Part shown: positions 1-5,964 of the stretch, piece after piece
Position numbering within the stretch: position 1 is the first letter of the stretch
Layout: every line of letters begins with the position of its first letter
From: Paracoccaceae bacterium
GTDB lineage: Bacteria > Pseudomonadota > Alphaproteobacteria > Rhodobacterales > Rhodobacteraceae
Reading direction: 5' to 3'
Assembly (NCBI GenBank): GCA_018222665.1
Contig: JAAEZW010000126.1
Location: 1 to 6,065 of the forward strand
DNA length: 6,065 bases
Position numbers and translations under genes: made by a program
The notes under the pieces: generated by a model
Told to the model about the DNA's origin: nothing
The model's input: only the letters and a program-made list of their open reading frames with translations
Databases searched by the model: none

Positions 1-301
1 CAAACAAGGATATTATTCTGCCCCCCGTTTTAGAGAGCAGCAATGAATGCCCCAACGGAAATTGCAGAACCAACAATAAATTCGCCGCCCATGACCACGG
101 CGCAGGGACACGCCCCAAAGATACCGTCATGCCCGTGTACATAACCACGATCATCGCAATCACAGCCACCGCAAAGATCGCATGACACAGACAACCATAA
201 AGCAAGGCAACCATAATGCGCCGCCCCCCGCGTGGGGCCGAAAAATTCCCGATGATTAGCGCGATTAGTCGATCATATGGCGTTGGTGATGGTTTATGCA
301 T
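1..301 (-). CDS. Partial membrane protein, NnrU/isoprenylcysteine methyltransferase-like (N-terminal 100 codons)
   Basis: An open frame runs from ATG at 301 to the left edge without a stop (100 codons plus 1 base). An in-frame TAA lies a few codons upstream, so this ATG is the earliest possible start; no clear Shine-Dalgarno is seen. After a basic N-terminal stretch (residues 1-28, with RGGRR) come two hydrophobic segments, about 29-58 and 71-90. The second carries the motif FPLGHSLLLS (81-90) followed by KTGGR. This pattern of membrane helices with an F-x-x-x-HS motif recalls the NnrU/isoprenylcysteine carboxyl methyltransferase superfamily, which includes the methanethiol S-methyltransferase MddA. 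The predicted SAM-binding C-terminal half is outside the window, so methyltransferase activity is not shown. The gene is divergent from the DmdA-like gene with 127 bp between start codons. Alternatives are an NnrU-like protein of unknown role or an unrelated small integral membrane protein. That it is a real gene is fairly sure; the family is less so. Confidence 0.6.
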   Translation of the reverse strand, partial: MHKPSPTPYDRLIALIIGNFSAPRGGRRIMVALLYGCLCHAIFAVAVIAMIVVMYTGMTVSLGRVPAPWSWAANLLLVLQFPLGHSLLLSKTGGRIISLF

Positions 302-334
302 CCCATAGTTTTAGGTGTCGAATTGGGACAAACA

Positions 335-362
335 ATAACAGGTCATGATTTTCTATTTTCAA
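335..362 (-). promoter_or_regulatory. Candidate promoter for the membrane-protein gene
   Basis: On the minus strand TTGAAA (362-357) is followed after 16 bases by TGTTAT (340-335), which would start a transcript near position 328, about 27 bases before the ATG at 301. The hexamers match the sigma-70 consensus at 5/6 and 4/6. This is a visual match only. Confidence 0.3.
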
Positions 363-381
363 CGCTTCTATTTCTGTGATT

Positions 382-386
382 AGGAG
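382..386 (+). promoter_or_regulatory. Strong Shine-Dalgarno (AGGAG) of the leader ORF
   Basis: AGGAG sits 4 bases before ATG 391, and it is the only good ribosome-binding site in the 5' region of this unit. The next ATG (429), which opens the DmdA-like gene, has only a weak ATGGA-like element 11 bases upstream. This indicates that ribosomes load at 391. Confidence 0.6.
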
Positions 387-390
387 CTAC

Positions 391-432
391 ATGCACAGAC
401 AACGAAACGCAGATGGATTTTCACCAATATGA
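391..432 (+). CDS. 13-codon leader ORF overlapping the start of the DmdA-like gene
   Basis: ATG 391 has a well-placed AGGAG and opens a frame encoding MHRQRNADGFSPI that ends at TGA 430-432. The stop overlaps the start codon of the DmdA-like gene in an ATGA arrangement (429-432). The peptide is short and basic, has no run of a single amino acid and has no recognisable domain, so a classical attenuation peptide is not evident. The likely role, by inference, is translational coupling: ribosomes terminating here re-initiate at ATG 429, which lacks a good site of its own. An alternative is that the SD is used fortuitously and the peptide is not conserved. Confidence 0.5.
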   Translation: MHRQRNADGFSPI

Positions 433-1586
433 GCACCACATCAAATTTTGGCTTTGGCACACAAATTCGCAAATCACCCTACTTCGACGCGACAGTCCGT
501 TGGGGCGCACGGGATTTTTCCGTCTACAACCACATGTACATCCCACGTGATTTTGGTAATCCCGAACAGAATTTCTGGAATCTGGTGAATGATGCCATTT
601 TGTGCGATGTCGCAGTGGAACGTCAGGTGGAAATCACAGGATCAGACGCCGCCAAATTTGTACAAATGCTGACCCCACGCAATCTGTCGAACATGCAGGT
701 TGGCCAATGCAAATATGTGTTGATCACAAATGCGGCGGGGGGCATTTTAAACGATCCAATTTTGCTGCGATTGGCGGAAAATCATTTCTGGATTTCATTG
801 GCAGACAGTGATGTTCTGTTCTGGGCCCAAGGGGTGGCCGTAAATTCGGGGTTGGACGTTCAAATCAACGAACCTGATGTATCGCCTCTACAGCTGCAGG
901 GCCCGAAATCGGGACTAATTATGCAAGAGTTGTTCGGTGATGAAATTTTGTCATTGAAATATTACTGGCTGCGCGAATTGGATCTGGATGGCATTCCATT
1001 GGTTGTGTCGCGCACCGGGTGGTCCAGTGAATTGGGGTACGAAATTTACCTGCGCGATGGGTCAAAGGGGGATGAATTGTGGGAAAAAATTATGGCCGCG
1101 GGGCAGGCGCACGGCCTGAAACCCGGGCACACATCCTCAATCCGCCGCATCGAAGGTGCGATGCTCTCCTATCACGCGGATGCAGATATCAACACAAACC
1201 CCTATGAGGTGGGATTGGGGCGTTTGGTTGATTTGGAAATGGACGCGGATTTCGTTGGGAAAGACGCGCTGAAAAAAATTCATCAAACAGGTGTTTCGCG
1301 TCAATTGGTCGGAATTGAATTTGATGGCGCGCCACTGACAGGACCAAATACAACATTTTGGCAGATCCGTGCAGGGGATCAGATTGTCGGCAAGGTAACA
1401 TCCGCCGTTTATTCCCCAAGGCTGCTGAAAAACATCGCCCTTGCCATGGTTTCCACATCACACACCGACATCGGCACAGCGCTGGTCATCGACACCAAGG
1501 CGGACATACGCAATGCCGTGGTGTGCGAAAAACCATTTTTCGATCCTAAGAAGAAACTTGCCAGTTCGTGGGCGGTAAACACATGA
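429..1586 (+). CDS. GcvT-fold tetrahydrofolate-dependent demethylase, DmdA-like
   Basis: A 385-residue protein of the aminomethyltransferase (GcvT) fold, the length expected for this family. Its N-terminal half follows the pattern I remember for DMSP demethylase DmdA: VYNHM (32-36), CDVAVERQVEI (59-69), LTPRNL (81-86), GGILNDP (104-110), FWISLADSDVL (120-130) and EPDVSPLQLQGP (148-159). Central RTGWSSELGYEIYL (195-208) and RRIEGAMLSY (239-248) match the folate-binding core, and residues about 288-378 form the GcvT C-terminal barrel. Enzymes of this family pass a methyl or methylene group from an N-, S- or O-methylated substrate to tetrahydrofolate in the cytoplasm. DmdA makes methylmercaptopropionate from DMSP, but close paralogs act on other compounds and RTGWSSELGYE differs from the RSGWSKQGGFE I recall in DmdA, so the substrate is open. 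ATG 429 is the first possible start in frame after a TAG at 381. The gene is coupled by ATGA both to the leader ORF and to the folB-like gene. Family is sure; DmdA function is not. Confidence 0.87.
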   Translation: MSTTSNFGFGTQIRKSPYFDATVRWGARDFSVYNHMYIPRDFGNPEQNFWNLVNDAILCDVAVERQVEITGSDAAKFVQMLTPRNLSNMQVGQCKYVLITNAAGGILNDPILLRLAENHFWISLADSDVLFWAQGVAVNSGLDVQINEPDVSPLQLQGPKSGLIMQELFGDEILSLKYYWLRELDLDGIPLVVSRTGWSSELGYEIYLRDGSKGDELWEKIMAAGQAHGLKPGHTSSIRRIEGAMLSYHADADINTNPYEVGLGRLVDLEMDADFVGKDALKKIHQTGVSRQLVGIEFDGAPLTGPNTTFWQIRAGDQIVGKVTSAVYSPRLLKNIALAMVSTSHTDIGTALVIDTKADIRNAVVCEKPFFDPKKKLASSWAVNT

Positions 1587-1975
1587 CAAAACATGCGCAA
1601 ATTCGATTGAACGATCTGACGCTACCCTGTAGCATTGGGACCTATGAAACGGATGACATTGTCCCAGATGCGCATGTTTTGGATATCGTCCTTTATCTAG
1701 ATAAATCATGGGTCGTGATTGACGCCGATCAGATGGACCGTGTGTTTGATTATGACCCCTTAATCCGCAAAATTTTACAAATTGCCGCCGCAGAAAAATA
1801 TGAAACGCAGGAATATCTGATGTCATTGATATTTCATTGTTGCTTTGAACATATCGAAGTACATGCAGCGGAATTGTTCTTGCGCAAATCACCTGTGCGC
1901 GATGATGGGTCATTGGGCGTTCAAGTGACACTAACCCGAGCCGAATTTGAAGACATGCGCTCGGCACAAAACTAA
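1583..1975 (+). CDS. FolB-like protein (dihydroneopterin aldolase family)
   Basis: A 130-residue protein matching the small T-fold aldolase FolB (about 120 residues), which cleaves dihydroneopterin to hydroxymethyl-dihydropterin in folate synthesis. Visible family features are LTLPCSIGTYE (12-22), the Tyr57 in FDYDPL, glutamates around 74-77 on the helix that normally binds the pterin, and Lys102 in LFLRKSPV, which aligns with the catalytic lysine of the usual LSKPGA motif. The usual Glu three residues after the IG-x-Y tyrosine appears to be Asp24, and SKPGA has become RKSPV, so it looks like a divergent paralog rather than the housekeeping enzyme. ATG 1583 overlaps the stop of the DmdA-like gene (ATGA); a GTG at 1568 in the same frame is a less likely start. 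Coupling to a folate-dependent demethylase suggests work on its pterin cofactor (inference). Its stop overlaps that of the converging gene. Confidence 0.78.
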   Translation: MTKHAQIRLNDLTLPCSIGTYETDDIVPDAHVLDIVLYLDKSWVVIDADQMDRVFDYDPLIRKILQIAAAEKYETQEYLMSLIFHCCFEHIEVHAAELFLRKSPVRDDGSLGVQVTLTRAEFEDMRSAQN

Positions 1976-2538
1976 GGTGAAATCCACTGCCCACACCAAT
2001 GATCAGTGCGTTTATAAAGCGCGCGTTGATGTTTGGTTCCAAGGTACAAAACTTCGATCTGCTGAACATGGCCTTTCAGTACAGAAAATCGCGCCTGTTC
2101 GGTGGGTTTTTCATAGTCAAACGGCCCCGTAATCGGTTGACCCGGAACGGGTTGCGTGCCGTAGGATATACGCGATGCAGGCGGCACCGCATTCCAGCGG
2201 TCAGCAACATCCAAGCCCGTCAAAATATCAAAACAAACCTCAAGGCGAAGTTGCAGCTTAGATTTACGGATCCAAACGTGCAGCGCCGCCTTATTGTTTT
2301 CGCGCAACTCTTCTACCTTAGGCGTCAGAGTGTCCGTGTGAATTTCAACTTCTGCCGCCGCTCTGTCAGCGGCGCGCAGAACAACGGTACGTTGAGCGGG
2401 AAATCCATTCGCAGAGATCGTCGCCAATGTCGGTGTGCGCGCTGGATGTTTTGCATCGGCAACACCCCGCCCCAACTGATCCCAAGCGGCACGATAAAAC
2501 GTGGCGAGGGATGCATATTCAGTATCTGGGGACGTCAA
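1972..2538 (-). CDS. Pyridoxamine 5'-phosphate oxidase-fold flavoprotein
   Basis: A 188-residue protein with the split-barrel FMN-binding fold of the PdxH family. Key stretches are RTPTLATISANGFPAQRTVVLRA (34-56, with the conserved R-T-V-V-L-R), IHTDTLTPKVEEL (66-78), KLQLRLE (94-100), ASRISYG (121-127) and a terminal GQWISP that resembles the R-L-A-P end of PdxH. It is shorter than E. coli PdxH (218 aa), so it may be a flavin oxidoreductase of another kind; PLP synthesis is not implied. I choose TTG 2538 as the start because AGGAG (2550-2546) lies 7 bases before it and the family homology begins there. ATG 2613 and ATG 2592 in the same frame have no such site. It is the last gene of the four-gene minus-strand unit, 81 bases after the dehydrogenase. 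Its TAG (1974-1972) overlaps the folB-like TAA. Confidence 0.78.
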   Translation of the reverse strand: MTSPDTEYASLATFYRAAWDQLGRGVADAKHPARTPTLATISANGFPAQRTVVLRAADRAAAEVEIHTDTLTPKVEELRENNKAALHVWIRKSKLQLRLEVCFDILTGLDVADRWNAVPPASRISYGTQPVPGQPITGPFDYEKPTEQARFSVLKGHVQQIEVLYLGTKHQRALYKRTDHWCGQWISP

Positions 2539-2545
2539 TGTGGGG

Positions 2546-2550
2546 CTCCT
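2546..2550 (-). promoter_or_regulatory. Shine-Dalgarno fixing the TTG start at 2538
   Basis: AGGAG on the minus strand, 7 bases before TTG 2538. It decides the start of the PNPOx-fold gene against the longer ATG-initiated frames. Confidence 0.65.
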
Positions 2551-2619
2551 ACTTTGGAATGTGTTTGTGTACGCAGGATATAGACTGCGCATGCTGTCGT
2601 TCAAAGCGCGCAATGGAAA

Positions 2620-3546
2620 TTAGGGCTTTTCTTGGCGCGCCTTAAGAATTCCAATTAAATCATCATCGCGTTTTTTGGCCAACTCAGCCGAGGATCGATC
2701 ACCATATTCACGTTCGATCATGTCAACCAACATCTGCACTGTCGCCTCGTCAAGTTTCGGGGTACCAAGCGTGTCCCAACGCTTTTCCTGACTTTTCCCA
2801 AGGTGTTCAAAATAGGCCGAAATACCACCATCCCCGCCGCCCAAATGATAGGCAAGGCTGGGCCCAATTGTTGCCCACCGCAGGCCTGGACCGTGGACCA
2901 ACGCATTGTCGATGTCACGTACGTCTGCCACGCCCTCTTTCATCAGATGCACCGCCTCTCGCCACAGGGCTGCGGCCAATCTATTTGCAATGTGACCCGG
3001 CGCCTCTTTTTTCAACGCAATCACAACGCGCCCCAAGCCTTCGTATATTTTGGTGGCCTGCGCCAAAACGGGATCATAATGCCCCGACAGTTCCACCAAT
3101 GGGATCAAATGCGGTGGATTGAACGGATGCGCGATCAGAAAGCGGTCCTTATGCATGCACCCGTTGAACAGATCGCTCCATGTATAGGCCGTGGTGGATG
3201 AGGCAATTGGAACCGTTGGGGCGACATGTTTATCAAGTTCTGCCAACAGCACGTGTTTAACGTTCAGGTTTTCTGAAACATTTTCTTGCACATAGGCCAC
3301 ATCTGAAATCGCGACGTGCAGTTCATCACACAGGGTGAAAGACCCCGTTTCAGGTTTAGGTTCATGCAAATTTTCCAAATCTGCCAAGGCGCGCGCAATC
3401 TTGTCAGACACATGTTCATAAACGTCAGGACTACGATCCCAAATCGTGACATCCCATCCGTGTTTCATAAACAGCGCAGCCCAACTGCACCCAATCAACC
3501 CTGCGCCAATGATCGCAACACGTTTATTCAATTCAGGCTTTGTCAT
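2620..3546 (-). CDS. 3-hydroxyacyl-CoA dehydrogenase-family NAD-dependent dehydrogenase (carnitine/L-gulonate type)
   Basis: A 308-residue protein. The N-terminal Rossmann domain has GAGLIG (14-19) and Asp37 at the end of the second strand, which favours NAD over NADP. VQENVSENL (86-94) and SSTT (116-119) are typical of the family. The catalytic His140 lies in AHPFNPP, with its partner Glu152 in VELSG. Asn188 in GHIANRL starts the helical C-terminal domain, followed by EGVADVRDIDNALVHGPGLRWA (204-225) and GGGDGG (236-241). The size and the GPGLRWA/GGGDGG region fit single-domain enzymes such as L-carnitine 3-dehydrogenase and L-gulonate 3-dehydrogenase (lambda-crystallin), which oxidise a 3-hydroxy acid without CoA. 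The substrate cannot be told. ATG 3546 is preferred because AAGGA (3555-3551) lies 4 bases before it; ATG 3567 (adding seven residues) lies just 2 bases after the hemerythrin stop and is the alternative. It is the third gene of the operon. Confidence 0.83.
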   Translation of the reverse strand: MTKPELNKRVAIIGAGLIGCSWAALFMKHGWDVTIWDRSPDVYEHVSDKIARALADLENLHEPKPETGSFTLCDELHVAISDVAYVQENVSENLNVKHVLLAELDKHVAPTVPIASSTTAYTWSDLFNGCMHKDRFLIAHPFNPPHLIPLVELSGHYDPVLAQATKIYEGLGRVVIALKKEAPGHIANRLAAALWREAVHLMKEGVADVRDIDNALVHGPGLRWATIGPSLAYHLGGGDGGISAYFEHLGKSQEKRWDTLGTPKLDEATVQMLVDMIEREYGDRSSAELAKKRDDDLIGILKARQEKP

Positions 3547-3569
3547 AGGGTCCTTCAGACTGGGCATAA

Positions 3570-4157
3570 TTACATAACGGGAACGAACCTGCCCAATGCC
3601 TCTCGCAGTTCTGTTTCCTCGTATCCAAAGTGCGAGATTACGGCAGTTTGCAATTGTACAAAAGTTGCTTTGGTTCTGGCAAAGTTGTGTTCATCTTGAT
3701 TTTGAGCCAAGGCGTGCGCAGCTGTTTCCAACCGTGTGATCAATTCGTGCACAATCAAGTGTTCCTGTTTCAAACGGGCTACAACACGGCTTAACGCCTG
3801 AATATTTTGCTGTTCAAGTTGAGGAAAAATCATGTGTTCTTCGGCGTCATGATGAAAGGTCAAAACCTGACATTCACGCCCGCACATGGTTCCAAACATG
3901 TGCATGTTGTGGGTCAATTCCACGTTGGAAACTTCTTGTGCAAAAACCTCGGGCGAAACAGCCCCTTGTTCAACCTGTTCCAAGACATGCACCAACCGCT
4001 GCATATCACGCAAATGCATACGGTGAATGGCGGCAAGGTGCAGTCCCGCACGCTGTTCAGCTTCTGTCACATTCTCCAACGCTGGCATGCTGGGCCGTTC
4101 GTCAAATTCAACGTTTAAATCGCACAGCTCGCAGGTTCGTAATTGATCTTTATTCAT
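3570..4157 (-). CDS. Hemerythrin-domain protein with N-terminal CxxC
   Basis: A 195-residue, mostly helical protein carrying the metal-ligand pattern of the hemerythrin HHE family: His40, His45 and His48 in the first helix, FHHDAEEHMIFP (101-112), EHLIVHE (132-138) and HFGYEETEL (176-184). These histidines and carboxylates normally hold a diiron site that binds O2, NO or other small oxidants. Cys9 and Cys12 (CELC) precede the four-helix domain, and Cys92 and Cys96 lie close to the metal-binding segment; none are part of the basic fold, so a redox or extra metal site is possible. No signal peptide or membrane helix is seen, so it is cytoplasmic. ATG 4157 follows only a weak TAAG. The gene begins 30 bases after the SDR gene and ends 23 bases before ATG 3546, so it is co-transcribed with redox enzymes. 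Its role there (sensor, oxygen supply or protection) is not known. Confidence 0.82.
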   Translation of the reverse strand: MNKDQLRTCELCDLNVEFDERPSMPALENVTEAEQRAGLHLAAIHRMHLRDMQRLVHVLEQVEQGAVSPEVFAQEVSNVELTHNMHMFGTMCGRECQVLTFHHDAEEHMIFPQLEQQNIQALSRVVARLKQEHLIVHELITRLETAAHALAQNQDEHNFARTKATFVQLQTAVISHFGYEETELREALGRFVPVM

Positions 4158-4187
4158 GCGCTTATTCAGCTTGTTATCGCGAAAGAA

Positions 4188-5075
4188 TTACGGCGAAACA
4201 TAATCACGCCAAGAATGCGCGGATTGATATCCCAACAGCCGTTTGGCCTTGGCATTCGTATAGAAACTTTGAGGGATCCCATTCCCCTTGATCGGGACGC
4301 CCTTATAATAGGTTTCGATCAACTCCTCCGACGCGCAATTCACAGAATGATCATCGTTGGAGACATTGAATACTTCGTATCCCAATCCATTCGTTTCCAA
4401 ACATTTTTGCACCATTTGTCCCAAATCACGCGCATCAATGTAGGAAAAGATATTTCTGAGCCGCAATTTGGGGTCTGCAAAATAGGCGGGAAAGTTTTCG
4501 GCGTATTCATGTGGTTCGATCACATTGTTGATACGCAGCCCATAGATATCGATGCCCGAACGCTGATGAAAAGACCGCGCGGTCACCTCATTTACAACCT
4601 TGGACATCGCATAGCTATCCTCTGGAATTGTCGGATGCTCTTCGTCAATGGGTAGGTAGTTTGGTTTCACCTCACCATCGGCAAAACAAATGCCATAGGT
4701 CGTTTCAGAGGATGCAAAAATCACCTTTTTCACACCCAGTTTGATAGCAGCATCGATGATATTGTAGGTACCAACGGTATTCACACGATAACATTCATTA
4801 TCGCTTTTGAACAACAATCGCGGTATCGCCGCGAAATGCACGACGGCATCAAACTTTGGAACGCCCTGCCCCGCCTCAAGCTCATCATAGTGGGCATAGC
4901 TGCTCATCACGTCATAGACCTGGCCCGCATCCGTGATATCGGCAAAGCGGGTCAAAACCTCTGGGTGGTTTAAGTCAACTTGATCAAGGTTTAGGATTTT
5001 ATGACCCTGCGTCAACAGGTAATCGATGCAGTGTTTGCCTGCCTTACCGCTGCCGCCCGTGAACAATATACGCAT
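4188..5075 (-). CDS. Extended-SDR NAD(P)-dependent epimerase/dehydratase-like protein
   Basis: A 295-residue protein of the NAD-dependent epimerase/dehydratase family. It opens with the Rossmann motif TGGSGKAGKH (6-15), then HFAAIP (80-85), ASSETTYG (121-128) with the catalytic Ser/Thr, and YAMSK (155-159), the Tyr-Lys catalytic pair. LRINNVIEP (180-188) and FSYIDARDLGQ (210-220) are typical of the sugar-binding and late-core region. Members interconvert or oxidise nucleotide sugars, free sugars or uronates; the short length suggests an unusual or small substrate. ATG 5075 is chosen since GAGGGG (5088-5083) lies 7 bases upstream; TTG 5090 in frame overlaps that site and is unlikely. This is the first gene of the four-gene minus-strand operon, so its 5' spacer should carry the promoter. 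Family is certain, substrate is not. Confidence 0.85.
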   Translation of the reverse strand: MRILFTGGSGKAGKHCIDYLLTQGHKILNLDQVDLNHPEVLTRFADITDAGQVYDVMSSYAHYDELEAGQGVPKFDAVVHFAAIPRLLFKSDNECYRVNTVGTYNIIDAAIKLGVKKVIFASSETTYGICFADGEVKPNYLPIDEEHPTIPEDSYAMSKVVNEVTARSFHQRSGIDIYGLRINNVIEPHEYAENFPAYFADPKLRLRNIFSYIDARDLGQMVQKCLETNGLGYEVFNVSNDDHSVNCASEELIETYYKGVPIKGNGIPQSFYTNAKAKRLLGYQSAHSWRDYVSP

Positions 5076-5357
5076 TATGTCGCCCCTCAAATTTCATTAG
5101 GTTCAAATTTAGTGGCCGACATTCCCAATGCAATGGTTAATCTGCAGCCTAATTTTTGAGAGGGGAAATAATTTTATTGTGCTTGCGATAGTGGAGAACC
5201 ACTACTATGGCGGTGCTATCAGACAAACGAGCCCAAGCATTAGTATTCATTTGATGGCTATTTCTATGAGATCACCAAAGACCGCCACTCGGTTAGAACA
5301 GCGGCATTGGCTAATTTCCAGAGCTTTCGCACTAACAGGTTTTATTCTAACTTAAGC
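5076..5357 (-). other. 282-bp spacer, upstream region of the operon, no convincing gene
   Basis: This holds the leader of the SDR operon and the 3' end of the nitroreductase unit. A possible minus-strand promoter is TTGCAT, 16 bases, TAAATT, shortly before the SDR gene, but the match is poor. A perfect 6-bp hairpin (TAGTGG, AGAA loop, CCACTA) lies at 5189-5204 without a T-run on either side. An open frame of 75 codons on the plus strand (5128-5355) has no ribosome site or recognisable family. The DNA is AT-richer than the operon and may be a junction between segments of different origin. Confidence 0.4.
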
Positions 5358-5939
5358 CTAAAGTATCTGACAGGCTTCTTCGAAACTCGGTCTAGGGCCT
5401 CTTGGATGCAGTTCAGTTTCATCTCCATAACCGATGTTTAACAAAAAGTTGGAGCGCCAACTTGAGTTCTTGTAAAAGTAATCGTCGATCACGTTTTTAT
5501 CAAATCCACTCATTGCACCGCTGTCTAAACCTAATGAGCGAACAGCAGCTATCAGAAGCCCCGCCTGAAGCCAACTATTCTCGATAGCTATTTGAGTTAA
5601 TTCAGCATCACTTTTGTTTCTAAATGCATTTCCATCCATATGAGGTGAGAGCTTCTCTATCAAATCATAATACTTCACATCATGCGCTATTATAGCCACT
5701 ACAGGTGCAGATTTGATTTTTGCTTTATTACCTTCCGCCGCAGCTTCGATAACTTTCGCTTTTTGATTTTCGCTCACCACAAAAGTCACTCTTAATGGAC
5801 ATAAATTAGATGCAGAAGGCGCTAAGATCGCTAATTCATAAATTCGTTGTAGAAGCATTTCGTCAACCTTGCGGTCGAGATAATAACGATGTGATCTGCC
5901 ACTTTCAAAAATTGTTTTGATTGCATCATCAGGTATCAA
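5358..5939 (-). CDS. RutE-like nitroreductase-family protein
   Basis: A 193-residue FMN-dependent nitroreductase-fold protein that follows the RutE/HadB group closely along its length: FESGRSHRYY (11-20, against F-T-D-A-R-T-H in E. coli RutE), LAPSASNLCPLRVTFV (39-54), SAPVVAII (77-84), SPHMDGNAFRN (98-108), GLDSGAMSGFD (137-147), LLNIGYGD (166-173) and SFEEACQIL at the end. RutE (196 aa) reduces malonic semialdehyde to 3-hydroxypropionate in uracil breakdown; other members reduce nitro or enone groups, and none of the other rut genes is seen here. TTG 5939 is the likely start: AGAAGGA (5955-5949) lies 9 bases before it and the length then equals RutE. TTG 5993, the longest frame, would overlap the end of the upstream gene. 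It follows that gene by 25 bases, so they are probably one unit. Codons and base content are AT-richer than in the genes to its left. Confidence 0.83.
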   Translation of the reverse strand: MIPDDAIKTIFESGRSHRYYLDRKVDEMLLQRIYELAILAPSASNLCPLRVTFVVSENQKAKVIEAAAEGNKAKIKSAPVVAIIAHDVKYYDLIEKLSPHMDGNAFRNKSDAELTQIAIENSWLQAGLLIAAVRSLGLDSGAMSGFDKNVIDDYFYKNSSWRSNFLLNIGYGDETELHPRGPRPSFEEACQIL

Positions 5940-5964
5940 ATTTATAGTTCCTTCTGTTGTGTAT

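Noticed and set aside
391..428. Upstream ATG 391 as the true start of the demethylase, with a frameshift
   Set aside because: The frame from 391 ends exactly at the ATG of the demethylase and the homology begins after 429, so coupling explains it without a sequencing error.
1458..2069. 203-codon minus-strand ORF opposite the demethylase and FolB-like genes
   Set aside because: It is a shadow frame rich in Arg, His and Cys, overlapping two well-supported genes and the end of a third, with no family pattern.
1999..2583. 194-codon plus-strand ORF antisense to the PNPOx-fold gene
   Set aside because: Its Arg/Cys/Gln-rich translation is typical of the opposite strand of a real gene, and the minus strand encodes a recognised fold throughout.
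4143..4655. 170-codon plus-strand ORF opposite the SDR gene
   Set aside because: It is fully antisense to a clear extended-SDR protein and shows no domain.
5189..5204. Perfect 6-bp hairpin as a terminator
   Set aside because: No T-run follows on either strand and the distance from the nitroreductase stop (over 150 bases) is large.
5128..5355. 75-codon plus-strand ORF in the spacer
   Set aside because: It has no clear ribosome-binding site, no recognisable family and unusual composition; it lies where a leader region is expected, so it is most likely chance or a decayed remnant.
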